A DNA stretch of 33,950 bases from an uncultured Clostridium sp. (GTDB taxonomy: Bacteria > Bacillota > Clostridia > TANB77 > CAG-508): contig USQZ01000014.1 of NCBI GenBank assembly GCA_900556975.1, positions 1 to 33,950 of the forward strand. The letters run 5' to 3'. Position numbers and translations under genes: made by a program. Below the pieces are notes generated by a model that made no database searches, had not been told where the DNA came from, and saw only the letters and a program-made list of their open reading frames with translations. This document shows positions 23,108 to 29,860 of this stretch, piece after piece. The stretch's first letter is position 1. Every line of letters begins with the position of its first letter.

Positions 23108-23893
23108 CTATTCCTTAGTTGTTATTTTTTCTAGTGTTTTGGCTATATTTTCTTCTGCGTATTCTTCTTTTATTTTTATTTCATTTTTATTTTCTTCATA
23201 TGTTTTAATTCTATTTTTTAAATTATTAAATACATTTCTTTGTATCTGTTTTGTTGGGTTAAGTTTTCCTAAAAAAAATCTTGTTGCTTTATCAAATATT
23301 TTAGGCCCTTTAATACTCTCTTTTTGTATTTCTTTTTCTTTAGTTTCCAAAGCTGATGTTAATTCTTTTTGTTTTTCTGATATTTTCTTTCTAATTGTTG
23401 GTCTTAATCTTCTTATTCTTAAATCACTTTTTGATATTTCTTCTTCCATATCATATATATTTTCGCTTATCTCGTCATCACTATTGTCTCCTCTCCCTTT
23501 AGCTATAATTTCTTCTTTTCTAGCATGATATAGTTGAATGTATATATCTTTTTGCTTTAATTCTTCTTCCAAAATTTTGGCATATCCCAGTGCAATTTGA
23601 GTATCATGATATTTTGCAAGTTCTTCCAAGTCAGATTTATATTTTCCAATGATTTCTTGATACTCTTTTTCTACTTCTTCATATTTATTTAAATTTTCTA
23701 TTACTTTTTTATTAATTCTTTCTATTCCATATGAAATCGCTGCATTCTCATTTTTTAATTTTTGATCTATAATTTCTTGACTTTTTTTGTATTGAATTGC
23801 AGCAGAAATAATCGCCTGGTCTTTGGCTAATTTTTCAAACTGTTTAGATAAGTTAGCTAGTTTTTGATTTTCTATTATCTCTTTATTCTCCAC
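23108..23893 (-). CDS. Coiled-coil protein of unknown function
   Basis: The 261-aa protein is highly charged and almost entirely helical, with long heptad-like stretches (LNKYEEVEKEYQEIIGKYKS, YAKILEEELKQKDIYIQLYH). A less charged patch, GPKIFDKATRFFLGKLNPTK, lies near the C-terminus. No signal or membrane segment. The probable start is GTG 23893, with AAAGGA only 2-3 nt away, which is close, but a TAA blocks further extension. It is co-directional with the 45-aa gene upstream and the anchored gene downstream, suggesting one operon. Confidence 0.65.
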   Translation of the reverse strand: MENKEIIENQKLANLSKQFEKLAKDQAIISAAIQYKKSQEIIDQKLKNENAAISYGIERINKKVIENLNKYEEVEKEYQEIIGKYKSDLEELAKYHDTQIALGYAKILEEELKQKDIYIQLYHARKEEIIAKGRGDNSDDEISENIYDMEEEISKSDLRIRRLRPTIRKKISEKQKELTSALETKEKEIQKESIKGPKIFDKATRFFLGKLNPTKQIQRNVFNNLKNRIKTYEENKNEIKIKEEYAEENIAKTLEKITTKE

Positions 23894-23910
23894 AATCCTT
23901 TAAAGTCCTT

Positions 23911-24048
23911 TCATTTTAATTTTTTTATTTCTCTTTTTACTTTATTTTTTTCTTTTTCAACGCTTTCTAATAAAAGCTCTAGTTCTTCGCTATTCATTAA
24001 GTCTAAATTGAATACTTCTTTATTTACAGCAATTGTTCCTAATCCCAT
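23911..24048 (-). CDS. 45-aa small protein
   Basis: It reads MGLGTIAVNKEVFNLDLMNS, then EELELLLESVEKEKNKVKRE, ending IKKLK. The second half is an amphipathic charged helix, plausibly a coiled coil. The start is supported by GGAGGAAAA immediately upstream of ATG 24048. It is 17 nt upstream of the coiled-coil gene's GTG and may partner its product. Function unknown. Confidence 0.72.
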   Translation of the reverse strand: MGLGTIAVNKEVFNLDLMNSEELELLLESVEKEKNKVKREIKKLK

Positions 24049-24070
24049 TTTTCCTCCTATCATAATTTAA

Positions 24071-24096
24071 GCGGACTCAAATTTATATAAGTCCGC
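24071..24096. repeat. GCGGACT/AGTCCGC hairpin, solo relative of hairpin 3
   Basis: GCGGACT (24071-24077) and AGTCCGC (24090-24096) with a 12-nt AT loop. The arms match the terminal GCGGAC/GTCCGC of the three-hairpin element at 13571-13617. It lies between the DUF5050 gene and the 45-aa gene. Confidence 0.6.
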
Positions 24097-24109
24097 TTCT
24101 CTTTGGATT

Positions 24110-25180
24110 TTAGATATTTACTTTTTGTTTATCTTCTCCGTTTGTTTTTACTTTATATATAGTGTAGTAATAAGGTGAATCTTCTATTTTATCAGTATAA
24201 TATACCCATTTTCCAACTACTGAAATTATTACATTTGCGCTTGATAAATCTGTAACTTTTTCTGTTTTCTTTCCATTTATCTTTTTCTTATATATTGCTT
24301 GTTCTGAATCTTCATTTACTGCATAATATATTGTTTTTTCATAAATGTTAAATGTTTTAACTTTTCTTTCGATTACTTCTTTATCTGTATTATCTTTTAA
24401 ATTTAATTTCATTAAATATTGATTAGCTTTACTTATATAATATACATCATTTCCAACGATTTGGAATGAATCAATTCCATTTCCAATTTTTTCTATTGAT
24501 GAACCATTCTTTTTCATTCTCTTAAATTCATCATCTTTTGTTGTATAGTATATATATTTTCCTGAGATTTGAAAATATGAAATTTCTTCATCAGCTACTG
24601 GTTGTCTCTTTTTATCTTTTATTCTAACTTTTTCAAGTTTATTATCTGAGTTTAAGAAATAAATCCATCCATCGCTTACATTTAAAGCATCATTTCCAAT
24701 TGAAGATGTTTCAATATTATCAACTAAAATTTCTTTTTTTTCTCCATTTGGTTTTATTTTAACTACTTGTCTAATGTAGTTACCTGTTTTTGATGGGTTA
24801 ATTGCTAAGTAATATAAATTTCCTTTATACATATTAATTGATTTTATATATTCGTTTTCATCAATTAAAGTTGCTTTTCCTTTAGAGTTTATTTCATATA
24901 TACCTTTTTTCCCTGATTCAGGATCAGTAACTATTGTACTGCTTACATACACTTTATTTCCTTTTTCTACAGCGAATCCCGAATTTCTTAAATTACCTGT
25001 AACTTTTCCAGCACTTCCAACTGTTTGTCCTAAAATAATTGATGATATAATTGTTATTATGATTAAAGCAATTATAACTATTGAGCTTATTATAAGTACT
25101 TTCTTTTTCTGTTCATCTAATGTGCTGAACTTTTCTGTAACTTTTTTTAGAAATTTGAATTTTTCTTTTTTCTCATCCAT
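24110..25180 (-). CDS. DUF5050-like membrane-anchored beta-propeller protein
   Basis: The product is about 356 aa. A charged cytoplasmic N-terminus precedes one membrane helix (about 27-50, VLIISSIVIIALIIITIISS). The large extracellular part has repeated blades of the form WIYFLNSDNKLEKVRI, YIYYTTKDDEFKRMKKNG, DVYYISKANQYLMKLNL, WVYYTDKIEDSPYYYTIY: the YY..(x)n..kl.Ki..dG pattern of DUF5050/prolow-density-type propellers. Binding partner unknown. ATG 25180 has GAGGGA 6-7 nt upstream. It is downstream of the anchored SUMF1-like gene. Confidence 0.75.
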   Translation of the reverse strand: MDEKKEKFKFLKKVTEKFSTLDEQKKKVLIISSIVIIALIIITIISSIILGQTVGSAGKVTGNLRNSGFAVEKGNKVYVSSTIVTDPESGKKGIYEINSKGKATLIDENEYIKSINMYKGNLYYLAINPSKTGNYIRQVVKIKPNGEKKEILVDNIETSSIGNDALNVSDGWIYFLNSDNKLEKVRIKDKKRQPVADEEISYFQISGKYIYYTTKDDEFKRMKKNGSSIEKIGNGIDSFQIVGNDVYYISKANQYLMKLNLKDNTDKEVIERKVKTFNIYEKTIYYAVNEDSEQAIYKKKINGKKTEKVTDLSSANVIISVVGKWVYYTDKIEDSPYYYTIYKVKTNGEDKQKVNI

Positions 25181-25257
25181 TTTCAATCCCTCACTTTTTT
25201 CTTTTGCATATTAATATTATATATTTAACTTTAAAATAATGTCAATTAAAAATCTAA

Positions 25258-26289
25258 TTATTTTAAGTATAATACTACTCTAAAACCTACATCTAGATTT
25301 GAACCGTCAGATGTTTCTGCTCTTGAAGAAATTGGGTACTTATCCCCATCGTTCCAGTGTCCTCCACCTCTACCTACATGATATTTTTCGTGTTCTCCAC
25401 TTTCTTCTGTAGTGTATTCCCATACGTTTCCAGCCATATCATATATATTATTTGTTTGCCATCTATCATTACTTGCTGACTCAACAACCTTTCTTAATCC
25501 ATTAGGACTATTTTGATAATTTCCATATTCAACAGAATCATCAATATTAGTTCCTGTTTGTCTTAACCAATTGCATACTGTATCCCATGCATAACTATTT
25601 ACTAAATCTGTTTGGAAACAATTATTTTCATCATACATTTCTTGTGACGCTTTTTTAGCTTCTTCCCAAACAATTTGTGTCCATGGTAGAACTCCTGCTT
25701 TTGAAACTGCTCTACTTTTATTATTTTTAGTTTCTTTTCCAGCTTCATACCTAGCTATATAAAATCCTTTATAGTTTCTTATTGAATCATCAAATTCTTC
25801 ATTATATGCATTTATATCTCTTAAATTATATTCTTCTAGCGTAGCAGCTGCATCCTTTTTATTAGAAGTTGTTTCACCATTATTTAAAAATAATTGTCTA
25901 TAGTAAGAATTATAATCTGGAACTGGTACCCATACAAATTGGTTACCATCTTCATCTTCTATAACAGCTCCTGTATCTGAATTTCCAGTTACATATTTAA
26001 AATTGGGTGGAATTGGAATTGTGTTTCCATCTTCTGTTCTTGCATATGTATTTTGTTCGTTTTCATCTGGTTTTGGGCTCGCTACTGTGTTATCTTCTGT
26101 ATTTGTAACTTGATTTTCATTATCCGTTGTATTATCTTCTGTTGTTTTATTCTCGTTACCCCTGCTCATTATTGTTCCATTATATACTCTAGTTTCTTTT
26201 TGTCCATTTAGTATTATAATTCCCGCTAGTAATAATATTACTAATGCTGCAAGCGAACCAATAGTAATAAAAAATATTTTTTTACTCAT
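25258..26289 (-). CDS. Membrane-anchored SUMF1/formylglycine-generating-enzyme-like protein
   Basis: The 343-aa product has a short N-terminus, one membrane helix (about 5-28) and a long low-complexity Thr/Asn/Glu linker (about 42-85, for example NKTTEDNTTDNENQVTNTED). The C-terminal FGE-sulfatase fold contains FVWVPVPDYN, KGFYIARYEAG, NNIYDMAGNVWEYTTE, VGRGGGHWNDG and a final VGFRVVLYLK. The GNVWEW-type and GFR signatures are clear. Catalytic cysteines of true FGE are not evident, so it may be a non-enzymatic surface protein. AAAGGA precedes the ATG by about 12 nt. It lies just downstream of tmRNA. Confidence 0.82.
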   Translation of the reverse strand: MSKKIFFITIGSLAALVILLLAGIIILNGQKETRVYNGTIMSRGNENKTTEDNTTDNENQVTNTEDNTVASPKPDENEQNTYARTEDGNTIPIPPNFKYVTGNSDTGAVIEDEDGNQFVWVPVPDYNSYYRQLFLNNGETTSNKKDAAATLEEYNLRDINAYNEEFDDSIRNYKGFYIARYEAGKETKNNKSRAVSKAGVLPWTQIVWEEAKKASQEMYDENNCFQTDLVNSYAWDTVCNWLRQTGTNIDDSVEYGNYQNSPNGLRKVVESASNDRWQTNNIYDMAGNVWEYTTEESGEHEKYHVGRGGGHWNDGDKYPISSRAETSDGSNLDVGFRVVLYLK

Positions 26290-26321
26290 ATATTCGTGCC
26301 TATAATCCTTTCAAATATATA

Positions 26322-26670
26322 TGGTGGAGATGAGGAGAGTCGAACTCCTGTCCAGAATTTCATCCATATAAACTTCTCCGAGTGCAGTTTGTTATTATTT
26401 TTCATTCTAAAAAAGTTAACAAACAAACTCGTTTAGAACATATCTTCTAAAATCCCTTTATTACCGAAGAAATAATAAATTCGTTTCCTACTAATCGGCG
26501 CCTTATCTAAAGCCGTAGGTTGCTAAAGTAAGACGTTACTGCAACTAGGCAGCAAATGCTAATTCGTTATTATCAGCGTTTATTTTTAATTTGTACCTTT
26601 TTAGGTGGCCAGGTACGTCCACCACTCGCTATCTATACTTCAAAAAAGCTGTCGAAACCTTTACATCCCC
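26322..26670 (-). ncRNA. ssrA: Transfer-messenger RNA (tmRNA)
   Basis: tmRNA rescues stalled ribosomes. On the minus strand the 5' end GGGGATG...GGTTTCGACAG (26670) pairs with CATCTCC near the 3' end, followed by A and an encoded CCA (ending 26322). The T-arm GAGTTCGACTC is present. About 349 nt, one-piece. The tag ORF appears to resume at GCT (26577-26575) and reads ADNNELAFAA then TAG (26547-26545), ending in the usual LA-x-AA degron form. Confidence 0.95.
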
Positions 26671-26683
26671 ATAGTACTTTTTT

Positions 26684-26713
26684 ATTATATCATTATTGCT
26701 CTAGTTTATACAA
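26684..26713 (-). promoter_or_regulatory. Probable tmRNA promoter
   Basis: On the minus strand TTGTAT (26713-26708), an 18-nt spacer and TATAAT (26689-26684), about 14 nt before the mature 5' end. Confidence 0.7.
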
Positions 26714-26739
26714 TATTTAAATCTTTTTTTTACAAAATT

Positions 26740-27237
26740 TTAATCAAAATAACTACTTATTTTTTCTAAGCCACCAAAATTTTGTTGTTTAAATATTTCA
26801 TATGCTACTATTGCAACAGAATTTGATAAGTTTAAAGATCTTATTGTTTCTCTCATCGGTATTCTTATTGTTTGATCTAAATGTGTTTTTAAAATATCTT
26901 CTGGTAATCCTTTTGTTTCTTTTCCAAATAATATATAAACATCTTCCATTTTAGAATAATCAACATCTGAATAAACATGTTTTCCTTTTGTTGTTACAAA
27001 AAACATATTGTTTTCTTCTGGTTTGTATTTATTTAAAAATTCTTTGAAATTTGTATGTTCTTCTATTTCTAGCTTGTCCCAATAATCTAGTCCTGCTCTT
27101 TTTACTTGTTTTTCTGAAATATTAAATCCTAATGGGTATACCAAATGTAATTTTGCTCCTATTGCCGCACAAGTTCTAGCAATATTTCCCGTGTTTTGTG
27201 GTATCTCTGGTTCTACTAATACTATATGCATTTTCAT
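26740..27237 (-). CDS. trmL: tRNA (cytidine/uridine-34 2'-O)-methyltransferase TrmL
   Basis: TrmL uses SAM to methylate the ribose of the wobble base of tRNA-Leu. The 165-aa SPOUT protein has the three family motifs: EPEIPQNTGNIARTC near the N-terminus, LFGKETKGLPEDI in the middle and IPMRETIRSLNLSNSVAIVA at the C-terminus, together making the trefoil-knot cofactor site. Length fits TrmL. GGAAG precedes the ATG by about 11 nt; an ATG two codons later is also possible. A tRNA-Leu(UAA), a known class of substrate, is encoded about 1 kb away. Confidence 0.92.
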   Translation of the reverse strand: MKMHIVLVEPEIPQNTGNIARTCAAIGAKLHLVYPLGFNISEKQVKRAGLDYWDKLEIEEHTNFKEFLNKYKPEENNMFFVTTKGKHVYSDVDYSKMEDVYILFGKETKGLPEDILKTHLDQTIRIPMRETIRSLNLSNSVAIVAYEIFKQQNFGGLEKISSYFD

Positions 27238-27311
27238 ATTTGCTACTTCCTTTCTTTACTACTTTGTGTATTTTATTATTTTTTTGCTTTAAAAGCAATA
27301 TAAAATCTGAC

Positions 27312-27343
27312 AAAAAAAGACATACTATAGTATGCCTTTTTTT
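27312..27343 (-). terminator. Intrinsic terminator after the 27351-27935 gene
   Basis: On the minus strand GGCATACTATAGTATGTC is self-complementary, flanked by A7 before and T7 after. The flanks make it bidirectional in form. Confidence 0.85.
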
Positions 27344-27350
27344 GTTTATA

Positions 27351-27935
27351 TTAAGCTTCTTCTTTTTTTACTACTAAGAAGTATGCAACTGGAATCATTA
27401 CTAAAAATGTTATGCAGTCAAATACATATACATTTGATAATCCCATAAAGCTATCAAATTGCTTTATAATTTTTTCTTCTTCTTTGCTTAAGTTTTCTTC
27501 TTCTATGTATTTATCATAATCTTCTCTTGCTTCTTTTAAATCATCCATTGTTAGGTCTAAACTATCTAACGTCATTTCAAATATTTGATTTTTGATTATT
27601 CCATGTAAGATTCCCATTATTAATGCAAATACAACTAATACAATTGATATGTTTCTGAATGCTGTTTTCTTGTTTTCGCTTGTTATTTTGCATTTTTTCT
27701 TTGTTCCTCTTAATGCTAATAATGGTGAACAGATTGCAGATATTATATTTATTACTATTAATCCTGTTATTATTCCATTTATTGCATTTCCCATTTCATC
27801 ATCTTCAATTCCCTCTAATCCTGATGACTTAGCAATTAAAAATATAAATCCTATTACGATATCAATTAATACAAACCATAATAATGTTGTTACAGTGAAT
27901 TTTCTTGTAATTTTTCCTACACTTGCTTCTTCCAT
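27351..27935 (-). CDS. Integral membrane protein of unknown function
   Basis: The product is 194 aa, with about four hydrophobic segments: FTVTTLLWFVLIDIVIGFIF, GIITGLIVINIISAICSPLL, ISIVLVVFALIMGILHGIIK and YVFDCITFLVMIPVAYFLVV. An acidic loop, DDLKEAREDYDKYIEEENLS, lies between the third and fourth. I recognise no family. ATG 27935 has AAAGGGG 8 nt upstream; an in-frame ATG at 27968 is possible but adds a basic tail without a good site. It stands alone with its own terminator. Confidence 0.7.
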   Translation of the reverse strand: MEEASVGKITRKFTVTTLLWFVLIDIVIGFIFLIAKSSGLEGIEDDEMGNAINGIITGLIVINIISAICSPLLALRGTKKKCKITSENKKTAFRNISIVLVVFALIMGILHGIIKNQIFEMTLDSLDLTMDDLKEAREDYDKYIEEENLSKEEEKIIKQFDSFMGLSNVYVFDCITFLVMIPVAYFLVVKKEEA

Positions 27936-28144
27936 TTTATATACCCCTTTTCTTTTTATTTTCACCATAATAATACATTAAATTATTATATTTTTTCAAT
28001 ATGTTTTTTTATTTTTTTAAATTATATATTCCTCTTAATTTTTGTTTTTATTTTCTAAACCTTTGATACTAATACTTTAATCTATATTTAATTTAACCCA
28101 TTTTTGCTTTTCAAAAATATTTTATGTTTTTTTCAAAATATGTA

Positions 28145-28173
28145 TTGACAACTCAAATATCTAGTTGTATAAT
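28145..28173 (+). promoter_or_regulatory. Consensus promoter for tRNA-Leu
   Basis: TTGACA (28145-28150), a 17-nt spacer and TATAAT (28168-28173): exact consensus, about 20 nt before the tRNA. Confidence 0.92.
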
Positions 28174-28193
28174 AGCTCTTGTCAGTGAGACAT

Positions 28194-28282
28194 GCAGGTG
28201 TGGCGGAATTGGCAGACGCACAGGACTTAAAATCCTGCGGGACCTAAATCCCGTATCGGTTCGACTCCGATCACCTGCACCA
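28194..28282 (+). tRNA. tRNA-Leu (anticodon UAA)
   Basis: The acceptor stem GCAGGTG (28194-28200) pairs with CACCTGC (28272-28278), followed by A and an encoded CCA. The anticodon stem CAGGA/TCCTG holds loop CTTAAAA with anticodon TAA (28228-28230). A long variable arm (GCGGGACCTAAATCCCGT) gives the class II form of tRNA-Leu. T-arm CGGTTCGACTCCG. Confidence 0.96.
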
Positions 28283-28283
28283 A

Positions 28284-28315
28284 AAGAGATGAATTAAACT
28301 TCATCTCTTTTTTTA
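28284..28315 (+). terminator. Intrinsic terminator after tRNA-Leu
   Basis: AAGAGATGAA and TTCATCTCTT form a stem (28284-28293, 28300-28309) followed by T7. Confidence 0.88.
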
Positions 28316-28555
28316 CGTAATTATTTATCTGCTTAATTTTCTCACTTCTTTATTAAAATATTTTATTTTTTATTTCAGTTTTATTATCCTATAATTTCCT
28401 ATTTATAGTGTTTTCCTTTACAAATACAGATTTTGCTAGTATAATTATAAGTATGAATGCTTTATTTTTATTTCCTTTTTACTCCAATCTTATTTAGGTT
28501 GGTTATAATAAATGCAACTCGTAGACACGTTGTAAAACAAAAAGGAGGAATTCAT

Positions 28556-29035
28556 ATGAAACGGACAACTAGCATTTTTAGAAGATTGAAGAAGCTCTCT
28601 TTTCCCGAGGTTTGCGGACTTATTCTTGCCTTACTCTGTGCAGTATTAGCATCAAGTTTTGTAACTCTGTCCTTGTACGGTATGTGGGAAAAAGATACAG
28701 ATTTTGCATTCTTGCAGGAACAGGCTGAGTCTGTTGTTGGAAATTCAGAAAAATTGTTGGAATCTGCAAAAAGTATCACTATCAGGGGTGATCGGATTCA
28801 TGTCAATTTTGAGAAAGACAAAACCAGTGTACAGGCGATTTACGATAAGAATCTTCATCTCTTGGATGTGCATAAAGATTACATTTCACCAATGTTCTTT
28901 GCAGGGCTGGTTGGAGTATTCTTCTTCATAATTAGTACACCAATATTCATTATTCTTTGGATTCTGCTAGTGTATCTTGTCATCTCAATAGGTGACTATT
29001 TCGTAGCAAAAATAAAAATGGTACTTATAAAATAA
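28556..29035 (+). CDS. Two-TM protein of unknown function, compositionally foreign
   Basis: The 159-aa product has a basic N-terminus (MKRTTSIFRRLKKLS), a first membrane helix (about 18-42, VCGLILALLCAVLASSFVTL), an extracytoplasmic domain of about 65 residues (FLQEQAESVVGNSEKLLESA, KSITIRGDRIHVNFEKDKTS) and a C-terminal membrane stretch (about 115-150) with FFFIISTPIFIILWILLVYL. AAGGAGG precedes ATG 28556. Base composition by hand count of two 60-nt lines is about 40% GC, well above its neighbours, and codons such as CGG, CTG and CCC are more common. It sits between tRNA-Leu and a strong terminator, so it was probably acquired. No family recognised. Confidence 0.7.
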   Translation: MKRTTSIFRRLKKLSFPEVCGLILALLCAVLASSFVTLSLYGMWEKDTDFAFLQEQAESVVGNSEKLLESAKSITIRGDRIHVNFEKDKTSVQAIYDKNLHLLDVHKDYISPMFFAGLVGVFFFIISTPIFIILWILLVYLVISIGDYFVAKIKMVLIK

Positions 29036-29065
29036 GTACCTACCGTGTTTCGTTTCATTGTCGAA

Positions 29066-29097
29066 AAAAGAGCGACCCAAAGCGGGTTGCTCTTTTT
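29066..29097 (+). terminator. Intrinsic terminator of the two-TM gene
   Basis: AGAGCGACCC (29069-29078) and GGGTTGCTCT (29084-29093) form a 10-bp stem with one G-T pair, followed by T5 (29093-29097). Confidence 0.9.
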
Positions 29098-29237
29098 ATA
29101 TAATAGAAAATTTCTTCAAATTTTCTATTATATGAAAATAACAATTCACAGAAATTTGCAAATTTCTGTGTACGAACAAAAACGTAGACTTAAAATGGTT
29201 ATAATAAGTGCAAATATTATAAATAATCCGCTTTTGT
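29098..29237 (+). repeat. Three-hairpin intergenic element, copy B
   Basis: It starts at the base after the terminator's T-tract. Hairpin 1: ATATAATAGAAAATT/AATTTTCTATTATAT (29098-29112, 29119-29133). Hairpin 2: CACAGAAATTT/AAATTTCTGTG (29147-29157, 29160-29170). Then TACGAACAAAAACGTAGACTT, GGTTATAATAAGTGCAAATA and ATCCGCTTTTGTTC, matching copy A in order and spacing. Ends near the spoVG stop side. Confidence 0.85.
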
Positions 29238-29300
29238 TCTTTTAAAAATCTTTTGTTAATAAAATTAAAAGAGTGCACAAAAAGGCACTCTTTGTATTTA

Positions 29301-29576
29301 TTATTCTTCTGCTGATTCTGTTTCTGGAGCTTCATAAGCTTCTAAAATAGCTTTTTGAATTTTTTCTCTAGTTTCAGCATTGATTGGATGAGCTATATCT
29401 TTGAACTCTCCACTGTTAGGGATTTTTCTGCTAGGCATAGCAATAAATAATCCATTTTGTGATTCGATAACTTTAATATCATGTACTGCGAATTCATTAT
29501 CGAATGTTACAGAAGCAACAGCTTTCATTCTGTTTTCTGAATTAACTTTTCTTAAACGTACATCTGTTATTTGCAT
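29301..29576 (-). CDS. spoVG: SpoVG family regulator
   Basis: SpoVG is a small nucleic-acid-binding regulator of sporulation, cell division and virulence genes. The 91-aa product begins MQITDVRLRKVNSENRMKAV and continues VTFDNEFAVHDIKVIE, then GLFIAMPSRKIPNSGEFKDI and AHPINAETREKIQKAILEAY, covering the whole SpoVG domain including the basic MPSRK motif. ATG 29576 has GGCGGTG about 7 nt upstream; an in-frame ATG 18 nt earlier overlaps that site. A TATAAT lies about 30 nt upstream, without a good -35. Confidence 0.96.
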   Translation of the reverse strand: MQITDVRLRKVNSENRMKAVASVTFDNEFAVHDIKVIESQNGLFIAMPSRKIPNSGEFKDIAHPINAETREKIQKAILEAYEAPETESAEE

Positions 29577-29756
29577 TTGAGCACCGCCTTCCAATGTTTT
29601 TAAAAATTATACATATATCATATATATTATTTCTATATGTACATTTATTATATTCGCCAAAAAACTTTTTTTTCCTTCTTTAAATTACATGTTTTTTTTA
29701 TTTTTTTAACACTTTTTAATTTATTTCACATATTATTTATAAATACTCTTTTTTGG

Positions 29757-29785
29757 TTGAAATTTTTATCAGAAAAGTATATAAT
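29757..29785 (+). promoter_or_regulatory. murC promoter
   Basis: TTGAAA (29757-29762), a 17-nt spacer and TATAAT (29780-29785). Confidence 0.82.
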
Positions 29786-29807
29786 TCTAATACTTGAGAA
29801 CAAATTT

Positions 29808-29834
29808 GAATAATTAGTTTCTGACTAATTATTC
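29808..29834 (+). promoter_or_regulatory. Perfect hairpin in the murC leader
   Basis: GAATAATTAGT-TTCTG-ACTAATTATTC, an 11-bp stem with a 5-nt loop. It ends 5 nt before AGGAAGGA, the murC ribosome site. No T-tract follows. It could protect the transcript's 5' end or tune initiation. Confidence 0.6.
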
Positions 29835-29860
29835 CTTTAGGAAGGAATGTGAATTTAAAA

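Noticed and set aside
28194..28560. Integration site with a duplicated tRNA-Leu 3' end
   Set aside because: I found no second copy of the tRNA 3' end in the window, and no integrase, so only compositional evidence supports transfer.
29045..29335. Short open frames on both strands across element copy B
   Set aside because: They follow the hairpins rather than a conserved frame; copies A and C have no matching frames.
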